Origin: Tulasnella sp. 424
Lineage: Eukaryota; Basidiomycota; Agaricomycetes; Cantharellales; Tulasnellaceae
Assembly: GCA_019633425.1 (NCBI GenBank)
Contig: WSUB01000008.1
Span: 124,001 to 188,000, forward strand
Length of the DNA: 64,000 nucleotides
Direction of reading: 5' to 3'
Part shown: positions 10,916 through 22,321 of the stretch, in pieces
How positions within the stretch are numbered: position 1 is the first letter of the stretch
Layout of the letters: every line of letters starts with the position of its first letter
Position numbers and translations under genes: made by a program
The notes under the pieces: generated by a model
Told to the model about the DNA's origin: nothing
What the model saw: only the letters and a program-made list of their open reading frames with translations
Databases searched by the model: none

Positions 10916-13655
10916 TCAGGGTCCGTCGCCCCCTCCAATTTGCTGGAAGACTGAATCGCATTCCGACGCGGATTCATGATCCCCGATTCGACGGTAAAGT
11001 GACGCAGCTCTTTTCAAGAGATTCGCCGCTTCTTCGTATTCCTTTTCGCCGTCTGCCAGCGTAATTCCCAACCCCTTCGTGGCCCGGGCTCTACCTACAA
11101 GGTATCCCTCATCAATCGATATGTTACGGGCTCGGGCGAAGGCTTTGGCTGCGTTGGAGTATCGTGCTTCCAGGTGGTAGAGCTCTCCAAGATAATTGAG
11201 TGTATCAGCGTGGCCGGTTTCCATCCCCTGGTTGACACATATCTTCCGAGCTTCTTCGTATGCGTAGATTGCGGCGTGGTGCTTGTTTTGCTTCCAATGG
11301 GCCATAGCTAGGTCATGCAGGACTGCCACTACTCCATCTGGCCGGTGTCCCTCATTGACACGTATATCCCGTTCCTCCTCGTAGGCTAGCTCTGCCTCCT
11401 CGTATTGCTCCAACTTGGAGTAGACCAACCCAATACGGCGTAGAGTATTGGCCAGCTGATTGATGTCCCCATCGATTCTCCTGTTTTCCTCCTCTTCGGC
11501 CCAGACCGCCAAGGACTCGGTATATCTCTGTTCGCGGAAATAGAAGTACCCAAGCCCTTGCAGTGCCTCGGTCCATTGCATAATGGCGTCCATCTCCAAG
11601 CTGTCGTCCGAACCGTGCTCGAATAGCTCAGTGACTTGTGAATCGCCTTTCAGCCGAAGAGCGACCCTGCGCAGAGCTTTGAGGACGGCTGACAAGCCAT
11701 CGGGCGGCAGTCTGTGAGGATCCTGGAGTTTGTCGAAGATTCGCACCGCGTCTGCGTCTCGCTTTTCTAGACAATACAGTATCGCAAGCCCGTGAAGAGT
11801 GTCGATGGGTATCGGATAGTCGCCATGAGACGAACACTGTGCTTGTACGACCTTGTATGTGGAAATGGCTTTGGAGTGATCGCCTCTCAGATAATAAACA
11901 TGCGCCAGCTTGTTTAGTGCTTCTATTCTTCCGTTCAGGTTGTTGATTTCTCTTGCCATTTGCCGCGCTTCGTTGAATACGGTTCTTGCCTCCTCTTCTC
12001 TGTCGTCCATCATGTACAATGTATCGCTAAGCCGATAAAGCAAGTCGGAGCAGAAATCCAGCCAGCCCATCGAGCGTGTGATGTCGATGGCATCTTCGTA
12101 CTGGAGGGCCGCATCCTCCCATTGTTCTTTCCGGTAATGAACGTCCCCGATATTGGCAATAACCCGGGCGGTAAGATTGTCGTCTTGGCCCGATTTGGCG
12201 AGCGCCAGGCTTTCATCATACTGCCACAAGGCTTTGTCGTATTCTCCGATTTCACAGCTAATTGATCCTAAAGCATTTGATAATGCAGCATTGTTCGCCT
12301 TGTCCTTCGACGGACAGGAAGACGGCTATGTGGATGGGCTTTAATTCGCGTCTTATCACGGGCAAAGGCTTGCACATTACCAGCTGCATAACGACGTCGA
12401 GGCATTTTTCGCTGGTTGGCCGTCCCTCCGGAGCACGATTGAGGCATCGCGGTATGAGAGTACATAATTTTGGTACTTTTGCTAGTTGTTTCAAGTTATT
12501 GGAATCGATGGGAGGGAGTTCCTTGTTTATGATGCGAATGATGACTTGGCCCTCATTTGGGAGTTCGTGGAATGGCAAATGACCCGTAATGATCTATGAA
12601 GAAAGGTAGGTGACAGTGTGATTCCAGCGGACGAACAAGGAAAGGATGCCACTCACCTCCCAGAAAACCCACCCTAATGCCCAGATATCGCTGGCTAAAC
12701 CTGGTTGCTCATTGTCCAAAACCTCGGGACTCGCCCAGCGTAGTGTCCAGGCAGGGCCGCTAGAAGTCTGTGAACTGAGGGATTGAACGAATGAAACGAG
12801 CGATTCTATTCTCCGGTTTAGGTCTCCCTCTGTACCAGTCGTATTCTTTTCCGTGAAGCTACGTTCGCGTTTTGATGTTTCGGGGCGCCTTTCCGTAATA
12901 GGGCAAGCGGAGCCAAAATCCGTAATAATGGCCTTGTATCGTTTATTAACCAATATGTTATGCTAGAGGGACGGGACCAGTTTTCATCGCAGAGAAAGAA
13001 ATGTGCTCAAGAACAGTCGGGCTCACTGATTTCAGATCCCCGTGACAGATCGGAGGCTTTCTCGTGTGAAGGTACTTCAAGCCAGAGGCTACATCCTGAA
13101 CCTGTTAAGCAATCGATTTCAACCCTTTTGCTAATCCGAGTTGTCGTAGACACGTACCAGCGCGATGCGCTCAGGGATCTCCCAATGTCCTGACTTGAGA
13201 AAGACATGGATGTTCCCGTTGTGTGCCCATGGAAATATGAGACAGGCGATGTTCTCTTTGATGCTCTCTGCAAAGCCTAGGAGGCGAACAACGTTGGGGT
13301 GCGAAAGTTTGGCCAAGGTCTTGACCTCCCTTGCAAGGGCCTCAACGTTGCGGTAAGCAAAAGAACTATGGCGAGGGTCAAAGTGTGACTAACTCACTCG
13401 AAGCACTTTATTCTCAGATATGTTATCACCCGTCTTGAACTTTTTGATTGCAATGGACTAGGTTGAGAACGGCATGATCAGCGCAAGAAGCCTCAATAAT
13501 CGACAGACTATGATTGTGAGGCTCACATCGGTCGCCTTTTTCAAACGTCCTTCGAAGACGGTTGCAGAGGCGCCAGAGACACTACATCCTTGAAGGAATT
13601 TAAGTGCATCTAAATCCAATCGGTATTGCCTTGACAGCTTTTCGAGGCTGTTCAT
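10916..13655 (-). CDS. Ser/Thr (TKL-like) protein kinase fused to a TPR array, copy 1
   Basis: Predicted intracellular signalling protein, 791 aa. Exons (descending): 13655-13527, 13457-13398, 13340-13158, 13101-13027, 12962-12657, 12593-12381, 12325-10916. Kinase domain, residues about 15-320: glycine-loop region SVSGASATVFEGRL, ATP lysine in IAIKKFKTG, ALAREVKTLAKLSHPNVVRL, catalytic loop CHGDLKSHNILV (HGD instead of HRD, common in TKL-type kinases), metal-binding ITDFGSA, and LRWASPEV. The long final exon (470 codons) encodes about ten TPR-type helical repeats of roughly 40 residues, for example ALQYEDAIDITRSMG and AIYAYEEARKICVNQG. There is no signal peptide or membrane segment. Five of the six intron positions match those of copy 2 at 57.8 kb. 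The ligand and substrate are unknown. Confidence 0.87.
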
Positions 13656-14644
13656 CTTTGATACGTTGACAATTGAGGAGGAGGCTCAGTCATTAATTGG
13701 CATCCCGAAGGCAGATGATCAAACACACTCACAGCGACAGTGGTCTTGCGTCGGACAACACTGACCTCCACCCCATTGTCCATCGTGCGCGTACAGCAGC
13801 GGAGAGGGGGGCTATATTCTTGAGATTGCGGGCCAACCGGTTGGAGTTTCACTGTATTTACGTCCAGTTACCGCTTCGCTCCAAGTAATCTTTTGCCTTT
13901 GTGTGGTAAAAAGACAAAGTTTTTTAAAAACAGCTAGATGTTGCTCTGTGCATCATGCAAGGCCGTTCCCGAGTCCTGTCCGTCTCCTCTATGGTGTCGA
14001 CGAGGGGCAGAGAGCGACTGTCGGTTGGAAGCTTGGAAACAGCCACCGTCCCCGACCACTGCACCACAAGCCAAGGTTTCTCTGCGACCTTGCGTAACTC
14101 CACACCCATGAGTGAGTTGACATACGATCCGCGGCCTAGTCGCTAAGAGACATTGTCCCTGGCTACCGTTTTCGTTCAATGACCCTAATCGCTAGCTTGG
14201 ATTGAAACCGACCATTAGGAGATTGGACAGAGGGAAGCGAAAGATTTGCAAAGCTAGCTGTGCACTGCGTCACAAATTCAATACACGCGCGCATGTAACA
14301 TCGCGGTCCTCCTTTGACGTGAGCTCTCAGGAACCGTGGGGCTATAGCCGATTGAGCGTTCGGGCTTGTGTACTCATGGTGATGGCAACTGTCGAATGGC
14401 TGCCGTCTCTCTCTCCTGCAGCCGGCTTCAGGCAGAATTTCGGTATCTTCTTACTCCGATCTCGACCAGCGGCTTCCAATTAGGTGTAAAGATGTCCCTC
14501 ATTCGATTGACCATCAGACGAACTAGTATAGAGTACAGATTGACCAACCAACGACAGCAAATGACCGGACACAGTTACAACCGGATGTGGCAAGCTGATT
14601 TTTGGCTGGATTGACATCCTTCAGCAAGGACAGGAAAAGGCCAA
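13656..14644. other. 989-bp interval without a supported gene
   Basis: Separates the kinase-TPR start (minus strand) from the VPS55 stop. Open stretches of 60-90 codons exist on both strands but overlap each other and show no recognisable motif. Regulatory sequence for the kinase-TPR gene is likely; an unrecognised upstream exon cannot be excluded. Confidence 0.4.
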
Positions 14645-15170
14645 CTAGAACTCGTCTTCCTCCTGCTTGAAAACTTGTGAGTATGACAGGATAGTTCCGT
14701 ACACCAGCCCTCCGCCAACAATTGACATCAAGGCGGCTGTGTGGCGGATGACCTCGGCATGAGCGAGAACGAGAGGCAGAGCGAAACCGGTGACTACAAT
14801 GATAGAGGTGAGGAAACGTCCGAGATCAACTGCTGCTGAGCCTTCGGATTCTGATGAGGAGAAGTCGTCGGCTCCTCCACAATGAGCGAAGATCGCATTA
14901 GGTAGTGGTGCAATGACGAAAGTCAGCGCTGTATAGTGCCGAGTAGAATTCAGTGAAATGGCGTTTCCATAGGGGTTTCGTAGCAACTCACCGACGAGCA
15001 AGGGAAGCCAATTGGCAAATAATGCACACGATAGGATTACAAGAAGGAACCCTACGGCCAGTACGAAGGATAGTAATATCACAGCTATTCGAGAGCAAGG
15101 CCCGATTGATGAGTACTGGGGCAGTTCATATTGCAATCGTTCGGAGCTTACTCTTGAGACCAGCCACCAT
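14645..15170 (-). CDS. VPS55: Vacuolar protein sorting protein Vps55 (LEPROT family)
   Basis: Small four-span endosomal membrane protein that works with Vps68 in late endosome-to-vacuole transport. Exons (descending): 15170-15152, 15084-14992, 14928-14645; 131 aa. It reads MVAGLKTVILLSFVLAVGF, LLVILSCALFANWLPLLV, ALTFVIAPLPNAIFAHCGGA, DLGRFLTSIIVVTGFALPL, VLAHAEVIRHTAALM and SIVGGGLVYGTILSYSQVF, matching the family throughout. The start was placed at 15170 because MVAGLK plus the next exon reproduces the canonical N-terminus; a longer open frame upstream is UTR and intron. It diverges from CBC2. Confidence 0.95.
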
Positions 15171-15465
15171 GTCTGATATGTACTGAATGAAGTCTTCGAA
15201 GCGACTTTCTGAGACGCTGTCAAATGATAGCTTTGAGGTGAAGAGAGGAGAGGATAGTGTTCGGCCAGCGGTTGACGATGACGGTGACCGCGGCGCTGCG
15301 ATGCGTTTGAACATGGTAGATCGATGTGGGAACGGACTGCGAGTGGTTCGCGCTGGAACTTTCTTCCCGGTAGCACTGGAGTTTGGTACAGGATTACTCG
15401 TCACTACTGAGAGCCGGAAACATGTGGGTATTGCTGTTAAAACGAGAGAACTACTGAGAGTAACT
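15171..15465. promoter_or_regulatory. Shared VPS55/CBC2 promoter region
   Basis: 295 bp between divergent start codons. An uninterrupted plus-strand frame crosses much of it, but conserved cap-binding protein sequence begins only at 15466. Confidence 0.45.
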
Positions 15466-16451
15466 ATGTTGCATGCCCCTAGGTCAAACGTCGTCGTCCC
15501 ACTCGATCGCCCATCCAACTATAAGGACTCGCAGGCGAGAGTAAGCCGCAGATGAGCCCAACCATGAGCGCCCAATTTCTCAACAGCATCTTCGTTTATA
15601 GCTTGACCGCCAGGCACAAGAACAAGCTCTCGCAAAATCTGCTACCCTCTATGTATGTTGCCCGGCTGAGACCCATTCGTCAGTCTAACCGATCCAATTT
15701 GGCGTAGGTGGGCAACTTGTCATTCTATACGACAGAGGAGCAGATATACGAACTCTTCTCTAAATGCGCGTCTCCTGAGGAAGGTGGCGGCTTGAAGCGA
15801 ATTATCATGGGCTTGGACCGCAATACGAGGTACGATACGTCCTCTCTGTCTCTGTCTAGATATTGTTGCTTATAGACTCTCTATTCTTCCAAGAACTCCT
15901 TGCGGCTTCTGCTTCGTGGAGTATTACACGCACGCTGAGGCTCTCGCTTGCCTGCGGTACATTTCTGGGACGAAGCTTGATGAACGGATCGTGCGTTGCG
16001 ACCTCGATCTTGGCTATAAGGAGGGCCGTCAATTCGGACGAGGCAAGAGTGGTGGACAAGTACGAGATGAGCACCGGCAGGACTACGACGCCGGAAGAGG
16101 TGGCTGGGGTGCGATGCAGAAGGCTGAGCAGGAGAGAAGGGCAGCCGAAGAAGCGAGAAGGAAAGAACGCGAGGGGGTTTATGCCGACGCCCAAGAAGGG
16201 CCGGGAGCTGTGGCTGGCGGAGGAGGAGATTGGCAGCAGAGTGAGTTTGGTCTAGTCAGGCTGTTAGAAGGGATATTGACCGTCGCTTTTCTGCAGCCGC
16301 GGACCCCTCGGCTCAACTCAAACGACGAAGAGACGACGAAGACGACGAGGAAGAAAATGATCGCGCGGTAAGCTTCTCTTATTCTTCCTTTGCCCTGCAG
16401 CAGCATCTCACCCGTAATCTGGCTCAGGTCGTCCGGTCTCGGGCTGATTAG
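15466..16451 (+). CDS. CBC2: Nuclear cap-binding complex small subunit (CBP20)
   Basis: RRM subunit that clamps the m7G cap of nascent transcripts together with CBP80, supporting splicing, export and nonsense surveillance. Six exons: 15466-15540, 15602-15652, 15708-15829, 15894-16240, 16297-16367, 16401-16451; 238 aa. Landmarks are [34 protein letters not shown] (RNP2), [20 protein letters not shown] (RNP1 region), [20 protein letters not shown] and [20 protein letters not shown], then the conserved tail [20 protein letters not shown]. The C-terminus is an acidic/basic low-complexity extension ([13 protein letters not shown]). The acceptor at 15893 was chosen so the frame reads R-N-T-R-TPCGF. 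Confidence 0.94.
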
Positions 16452-16613
16452 ATTATTCAACCACTACCGCTTAAATTATCCTGTACTTCAGCGATGCCGT
16501 ATCGACCGTTTGCTAGCATATCCGCCCCCCGCACCACAGTCTTTCGTGAGGTTTTAAGGTTGAGATGAGCTTTTCACTTTTCGGAAGTCATAGAATACCT
16601 TAATGAATCGCAG

Positions 16614-17639
16614 CTAATAAATTACTCGTGCTCTAATCTTGTATCGATTCCCCCATGCTGCCCCCAGATAAGGCGTCATCCTGGCAGCTCGAACAAGTCG
16701 ATGGGCTTCTGCCACTGATGTTGTCCGAATTAAGAACCGAGAAAAGAGCGAACCTTCATGGCTGGAGATGCCTTGTTAATCGAGAGGAGAAGGATGTGAT
16801 TGCGAAAGTACTCACTCGGCAATTTTCACAACAGCCTTAACGTCTTCTCTTAGGTCGAACTCCTCGAGAAGTTCCTTCTTCAAGGAACCCCCGTACAGCT
16901 TCCCAGGAAGGCCAGACAACACAACGCTCTTGCCAATTTCAGAGTTCGGGAGGCCGGCTGCTGGCCCATTTCCCGAAACGACTCCTCGCTCCAACCCTTC
17001 GTTCTTCCCTCCTAGACCACGCAATCGAGGTTGGTCAGAGCCTCGGGATTCTTCCGCTTCCACCACTTCGGCAGGCTTGAGATTTATCCCCAACATCTGG
17101 GAGGTTTGGAGAACCTTAATGGCTTTGTCCCTTTCACCAGCAGTTCCGAATACGACGAATAGACAGTCTGTGGGCCAAAACCGGACATAGTCTCGCTGGA
17201 CTAAGAGGGAGGGGAAATCAAGACGAGCCGGATCGGTTAAGCGACTACGGCATTGAAAGTCAGAATGACCCACCCCTATGGAAGCCCTGAATATCATGAG
17301 CTTTCAATAGACGTGCAATGTCCGATGGGAGGACTGAGATCGGCAATCCTGGAAGAGACATGACGTGACGCTGTTTCTTTTCGCGATTGGAACGTTGTCT
17401 GTGGGATGAAGAGCTCTGAGATGTTTCAGAAGGATTCGAGAGGGGCTCAGGCGCCGGTACGGTAGCATACTGTCTTGCTTCATATTATAATTGCGGAATG
17501 AGAATGGGATCAACTCCGGAATTGGACGGGTTTGCTTACCCGCTCGAATTGTTCTTCTCTTGCAATTCATAAAAGTTCCCGCCTTTGCTAGCTTGGAATT
17601 AGACGCATTTCTCTGAAAGGCTGGCAGGAGCCAGTTCAT
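16614..17639 (-). CDS. Probable mitochondrial protein with RRM-like folds (unknown function)
   Basis: 278 aa from exons (descending) 17639-17540, 17477-17274, 17200-16816, 16761-16614. The N-terminus is basic, Ser/Ala-rich and free of acidic residues, and ends at IRAARQYATV, which looks like a mitochondrial presequence and cleavage site. Two regions resemble RNA-recognition folds: VMSLPGLPISVLPSDIARLL through CLFVVFGTAGERDKAIKVLQ, and SVVLSGLPGKLYGGSLKKEL through SRFLIRTTSVAEAHRLVRAA. Splice sites were fixed by frame: the third intron (17273-17201) has a CTTAAC branch and pyrimidine tract, and the last acceptor at 16762 was chosen because it restores the open frame. I do not recognise a named orthologue. 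It diverges from SNRNP27 across 156 bp. Confidence 0.72.
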
Positions 17640-17795
17640 AGCGCGTTTGAAAAACTAGAGCCCGCGAAGCCTGAAGGTGGAACGTCTCGAAAAGTGAGGT
17701 CACATGCAGTTTCCCAGCCACCCAGCAAGGTCTCCGCGCTTTTGTTGTCTGAATCGCAACCACGACCAAAGCAAAGCTTCCCTGTCTCTCGCACT

Positions 17796-18743
17796 ATGTC
17801 AACCCGTGTCGACGACCGCAAACGAGACGACTACCGAGACTCAGGATACCGAGGTGGTGGTAGAGGGGGAGGACGGAGTGATAGATACGACGATAAGTAT
17901 CGGAGTGGGCGAGGTGGTGGCGGCAGGGATCGCTCGAGGAGTCCGCCCCCAAGAGATAGAGATCGAGATGGTGAGCATCTATATCATATACGATTCTGTA
18001 TTCTTCCCCTTGAAAGTATTAACCGGAACTGAGACAGAGTGTATTGTAATCTCCAGACCGCCGTGGTGACCGGGACCGTCGACCCGACCGACGGGATGAC
18101 CGACGCAGAGACTACCCAGACCGAGATAGAGAAAGGGACAGGGATAGAGATGGAGGAAGAGACCGGGATAATCACCGGGACAGAGATCGCACTCGAAACG
18201 ACGACCGCCGCTCCCGTTCACCCCCACCTCGTGGAGGACGCGCCTCCTCTCGGGATAGAGAACGCGATAGTCGTCGGGCCTCGCCAACCCGGGACCGCGA
18301 TCGAGTCGGCAAAGGTGCGCATTTCTTCACCGTTGTGTCCCAGTCGTCTTCGTGACCCTGATCTTTTTCCGTTCCTCCACCACAGAGCCATCCTCCTCAA
18401 AGACCTCCGCCACCGCGCCATCGTCCACGACTCAAGCCAGCTCTTCCAAGGCCCCTGTACCGGCACTAATGGACCTCGACCCAGAAGAAGGGGAAGACGT
18501 CTCGGAGGCTGACGTTGCGATGATGGCCTCAATGGGCTTCGGTGGCTTTGGAACGACCAAGGGCAGAGAGGTCACGGGTAACCAAGAAGGAGGAGTTTTC
18601 ATCAAGAAACAGCGCACCTGGAGGCAGTATATGAATCGTAAAGGCGGATTCAATAGGTATACAGCTGCGTCCTTTCGTTGTGAAACAAGAATTGTTGCTG
18701 ACGGCGCCCATTGCGTTATAGGCCTCTCGACAAGATCAAGTAG
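17796..18743 (+). CDS. SNRNP27: U4/U6.U5 tri-snRNP 27 kDa protein (SNRNP27)
   Basis: Spliceosome component of the tri-snRNP. Four exons: 17796-17970, 18057-18314, 18386-18656, 18722-18743; 241 aa. The first two thirds are Arg/Asp/Gly/Ser-rich (repeated DRDRD, GGGRGGG, RDR units), as in RS-type splicing proteins. The conserved C-terminal block is MMASMGFGGFGTTKGREVTG, then RTWRQYMNRKGGFNRPLDKIK, the diagnostic end of this family. The last coding exon is only 22 nt and contributes PLDKIK. Divergent from the mitochondrial RRM-like gene. Confidence 0.93.
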
Positions 18744-18964
18744 CCTGTCATCATGCCGAATTACTCTTTTCTCTGCAATACATTATCTATTCACTTCACC
18801 GGGGTTCATGTTGCTTTATCCTTTCTTCGATTCAGCCAACCCAACACCCAACTTCCAGATCTCGACCCAGTCGCGAGAAATTCAGAAACAGAAAGTTGTA
18901 TAGAATAGATATACATTAAGCTCGCAGAAACCAAAAAGGCTGATTTGGAAGGCCCTCAAGGCCG

Positions 18965-20849
18965 TTAGTCCCTCCACTGGTGGCATTGCCAGCACCCCGG
19001 CATGATTGCTCGCTTGAGATAGAACAACATCATGCTGGGATCAAAAATATTAGTGAGGAAACGTCTGGAAAGATCAGGGCGCGGAACTCACTCTCCAAAG
19101 AGCCAAGTCACTGGGCCCTTCTTGAAATCTGAGAAGGTGCAGAACTGTTAGCCCGCAAATATCGTCGTATCACTGATTATGGCTCACGTTGGTCATTATC
19201 GTAGAATCTGCCACCAGCCAGAACCGTTAATGATTTGTCTTATACGCGGGAAACAACCAAGTACCACTCACTCGTTCGTATACCCCTCCAACTTGCCGCC
19301 CCAGGTGAACAACTTAATCCCCAGCTCCTCTCCGATCGCCCTAATACTTTGGTCCAACTGAAAGATTCTCCAAATATGGTTCCAGCTGTTATCGTGGCGG
19401 AAATGTCGGGTTCGGAACATGATTGGTATCTTTGTTCCATAAAGTTGACGGGTATAATGGATCAAAGCGTGGACACGCGATCGATGCCAGACGAGCTCAG
19501 TGTATGTGAAGGGAGAGTCTTGATGTGTTATGTTATAGTGGCGAGCGCGCTACAGTGGTGCAAAGTGGCTGTGAGCGATGAGAGCGCGGGACCGGGAGAG
19601 GTCGAGAGGTACCTTCTGGAAGAAACTGTCATCCCAAAACAGCGACGTCTGCAAATATGACAAGATTGTCAATGGTCAAAACATTGAGTGGGTCAGCTTA
19701 AGGGCGACTCGTCTGTCCACCTCGATAATCAAATCAGGATTGCCAAGATTCTCCTCCTTCATCATCGGCAACATGAACTTCTGTATCCTTCCTTCAAAGT
19801 TAAACGGTTTGGCTTCCGTTGCGAACCAGTCGTAGTCGCCATCGACCATCCCGAGGAGGAACCAGTTGACTATAGTGAAGTTGTACTGAGGGATTTTGCA
19901 AAAACCTGCAGTGTGTCCGCCCCGGGATTTATACTGACGTGGAAGGCAAGAGGACCGTAAGTGGTGGATCGAGCAGCAAACCGATGGAGGAAGGCAAGAC
20001 GTACGGTTCCATTTAAGTATTGGCAGAAATATCTGAAGAGGGAGAGTTCAGTGAGCGCCGAGTCGCAGAGTGGGAAAGCTGCCATACTCGACGTTATTCC
20101 TGGGTCATGCAACCAAGGATGTCAGTGGCAGAAGGGTGGGGGTCGTATAGAAGAGCAAGCTCACCGGTCATGAGAAGAGCCTACGCGTCGATTATGGCCA
20201 TTATCAGAAAAGAAAACGCGAAATAAGGGCCCAAGCACGACCCACCAATGAACAGAACCGTCTTCCCTTGAGTCCAGTACATATCTTCACTTCCCTCGGA
20301 CATCATCTTCATGTACTGTGGACATGCTGATACAAAGGCCTCTGGTGGGAATATGGTATCATAGCTGATAGTTGTCTCCGAACTCAAAGGATGCTGCAAT
20401 GCGTCCATGGGCTCGTGAGGGAAGGGTACCCATCGAGTGTCGTTCGGGTATTGGCCATAATACATTAGACCACTCTTGACGAAAGCTGTCGAGAAGCGGA
20501 GAAAATCCACCCGCGGCGCGTCGGTTAGTCGATCACTGGTAGGACGGAAAGGATTGTTCTTACGATCTGTTGGGCAGTCAGATGGACAGTGTGGCTTCCC
20601 AAACGCGGAGTACATCGTATCCGAGACGTAGCCTGCTGGGTCTGAAGGTCCGAACATCAGAAGAGATGTCACCATTGCGAACGCGACGAGGAGTGCTGAG
20701 AGGGCGTAGATCCGCTTGCGAGTAAAGAATCCCTCTGACGACGCAAACCGAGCATGTGGAGGATACTGAAGGGAGTCGTCCTGGTCGTTTCGTAGACCTT
20801 GATCGTCTTCAGCGTTCAGCGGGGTGTAGTACTCGGCATCGGATGCCAT
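18965..20849 (-). CDS. Type II membrane SGNH/PC-esterase-like hydrolase, copy 1
   Basis: 437 aa from ten exons (descending): 20849-20246, 20180-20165, 20099-20088, 20032-20005, 19933-19721, 19648-19613, 19549-19272, 19207-19188, 19128-19092, 19034-18965. A cytosolic N-tail (about 46 residues) is followed by one hydrophobic segment at about 48-67, so the catalytic part should be lumenal or outside the cell. Block I reads VLFIGGSSHDRNN (about 197-209), where the usual GDS is GGS. Later blocks are QYNFTIVNWFLLGMVDGDYD, TSLFWDDSF, ELVWHRSRVHALIHYTRQL, IPIMFRTRHFRHDN, FQLDQSIRAIGEELGIKLFT, FYDNDQHF and WLFGDMMLFYLKR. This order matches fungal PC-esterase/SGNH proteins proposed to act on acylated glycans; the substrate is unknown. 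Exons of 16, 12, 28 and 20 nt were placed by phase and by identity with copy 2. Confidence 0.85.
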
Positions 20850-21000
20850 GGCTAGGCGTGTGTTCGTCGATGTCGGTCTGGTTCGCGAGATAATGAGGGG
20901 CCTTCGTGGAACGCCCGCTTTTACTGGAGGATGGGAGAGAAGAATGGTGAGCTGGCGGTTCTGGAAGGATTCAAATTCTGGCCAAACCCGGAAAAGCTAA

Positions 21001-21031
21001 TCCCCGACTCTAATCCCATATCCCCGACTCT
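21001..21031. repeat. Short direct repeat TCCCCGACTCT x2
   Basis: The same 11-mer occurs at 21001-21011 and 21021-21031, immediately before the palindrome and at the left edge of the sequence not found in the other duplicated unit. Confidence 0.7.
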
Positions 21032-21036
21032 AGAGT

Positions 21037-21080
21037 AATTTAGCGCCTGCCACATAGATCTATGTGGCGGGCGCTAAATT
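21037..21080. repeat. 44-bp near-perfect palindrome
   Basis: Arms pair symmetrically around the central AGATCT (axis between 21058 and 21059). 21 of 22 positions pair; the exception is 21048/21069, a T/G pair. The arms read AATTTAGCGCC...GGCGCTAAATT. It could form a cruciform or hairpin, and it lies in the unit-specific part of the duplication spacer. Confidence 0.85.
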
Positions 21081-22321
21081 TTGTAGTAGTGGGGCGGGAT
21101 TGTCTCGTTTCGCTTGCATTAAATTCCCACTCCAACGTTCCCCTCGATCGGCCTCGAATCTGGTCCGGCAGACTTTAATAGACTTATATTTTAAGGCCCA
21201 AAGTTGATAAGATACAAATGTTGATACTGGGTGACCGTCTCAGGAAAATTCTGTCCATTGAAACTCCGACTCCCACGAATCACCTTGGCGAGTGATCAGG
21301 GAAAAAGCCCCAGGCACGCGAGTGCCGCGGTGTCAAGTGTCCCGAAAATCCTACGGAAGTCGCCCATTGAGTACTGCCTTAACACTTTTCTGATATACAG
21401 GTGCCGATTTAAGCGATTAGACTTGCTTTCAGAATGTCACCTCTCGGGTACTGTGCCTCCCGAACAAGTCCAAGCATGTTTCAAGTTGACGTTCCTGGCC
21501 TCGCCAATTTCGCACGCAGAACGCCATCGCTGTCCACCACCCCCGATTGTGTGAACAAGAGTCTGATCCCAATTCGGATAAAACTTTGGGTTTTTGGCCC
21601 AAAATGTCTGAGCGGTTTTCGGATAGAATGCGGCCGGAGGCCGCAAAGTTTGAGGCGAAAATTCGGATACTTCGGCTGAGAAATCAGGAACGTTAAAAGG
21701 CGCCAAGGGACGCCTCTTCGTCATAGTAACATGGCGGCCCAAAGCGCCTTCCCCTGAAAGAAAAACTGCAGGACTTTCACGCAACAAATGCCATCAACGA
21801 CCTCTATCGCCCCCGGGTATTCAGAGAATCACGGTGGACCCAGGGGCCGTCTACTTCCCCGCCTTGCCGTTCTTGGCGGCCGAGTCCGCTGGGTTCCACG
21901 CTAGTGCGACGCTGAACAGGATTATCAAATTATCTCCGTCCAACTGTCTCTTCCAGATTTACGCGAGAGAGGAATTTTGGCGTACCTCAATCAGCGTCTG
22001 GGCAGGAAGATATCTCCGTTTCCCCACGGGACCGTATCTTCTGCTTTCAAGTTTCCGTGATCTGAGGCAGAATGGTGGTTATTCGCTTTAATTGGTCGTG
22101 TAACGTGTGTTTCAGTGCATTTAATTGCTTCGAATTGTCGGGAGTACAGAGAATGTTTATCACGAGTTGCTCATCTGATTAATTAGCGGGATGCGTGGTC
22201 TGACTTGAAGTCAAAAGGTCCCTTAAGCACTGGCGGCATGTCGTGAGACGCTCAATCCATAAATGTAAGCCAGCACGGACTATTAATCTAAAAAGGCTGA
22301 TTTGAAAGGCCCTCAAGGCCT

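Larger units (their letters stand above)
20850..22321. other. 1.47-kb spacer between the duplicated hydrolase genes
   Basis: No gene is supported. The part next to the start codon (20850-20999) and the far part (about 22015-22290) are homologous to the region upstream of copy 2. The middle (21000-22015) is unique to this unit and carries the palindrome at 21037-21080, two copies of the 11-mer TCCCCGACTCT, and a small GCGGCCGGAGGCCGC hairpin near 21631. A 116-codon minus-strand open stretch (21437-21787) has no recognisable features. Confidence 0.6.

Noticed and set aside
21437..21787. 116-codon minus-strand open stretch in the duplication spacer
   Set aside because: No family features, no splice context, and absent from the other unit. 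More likely part of the noncoding insert.
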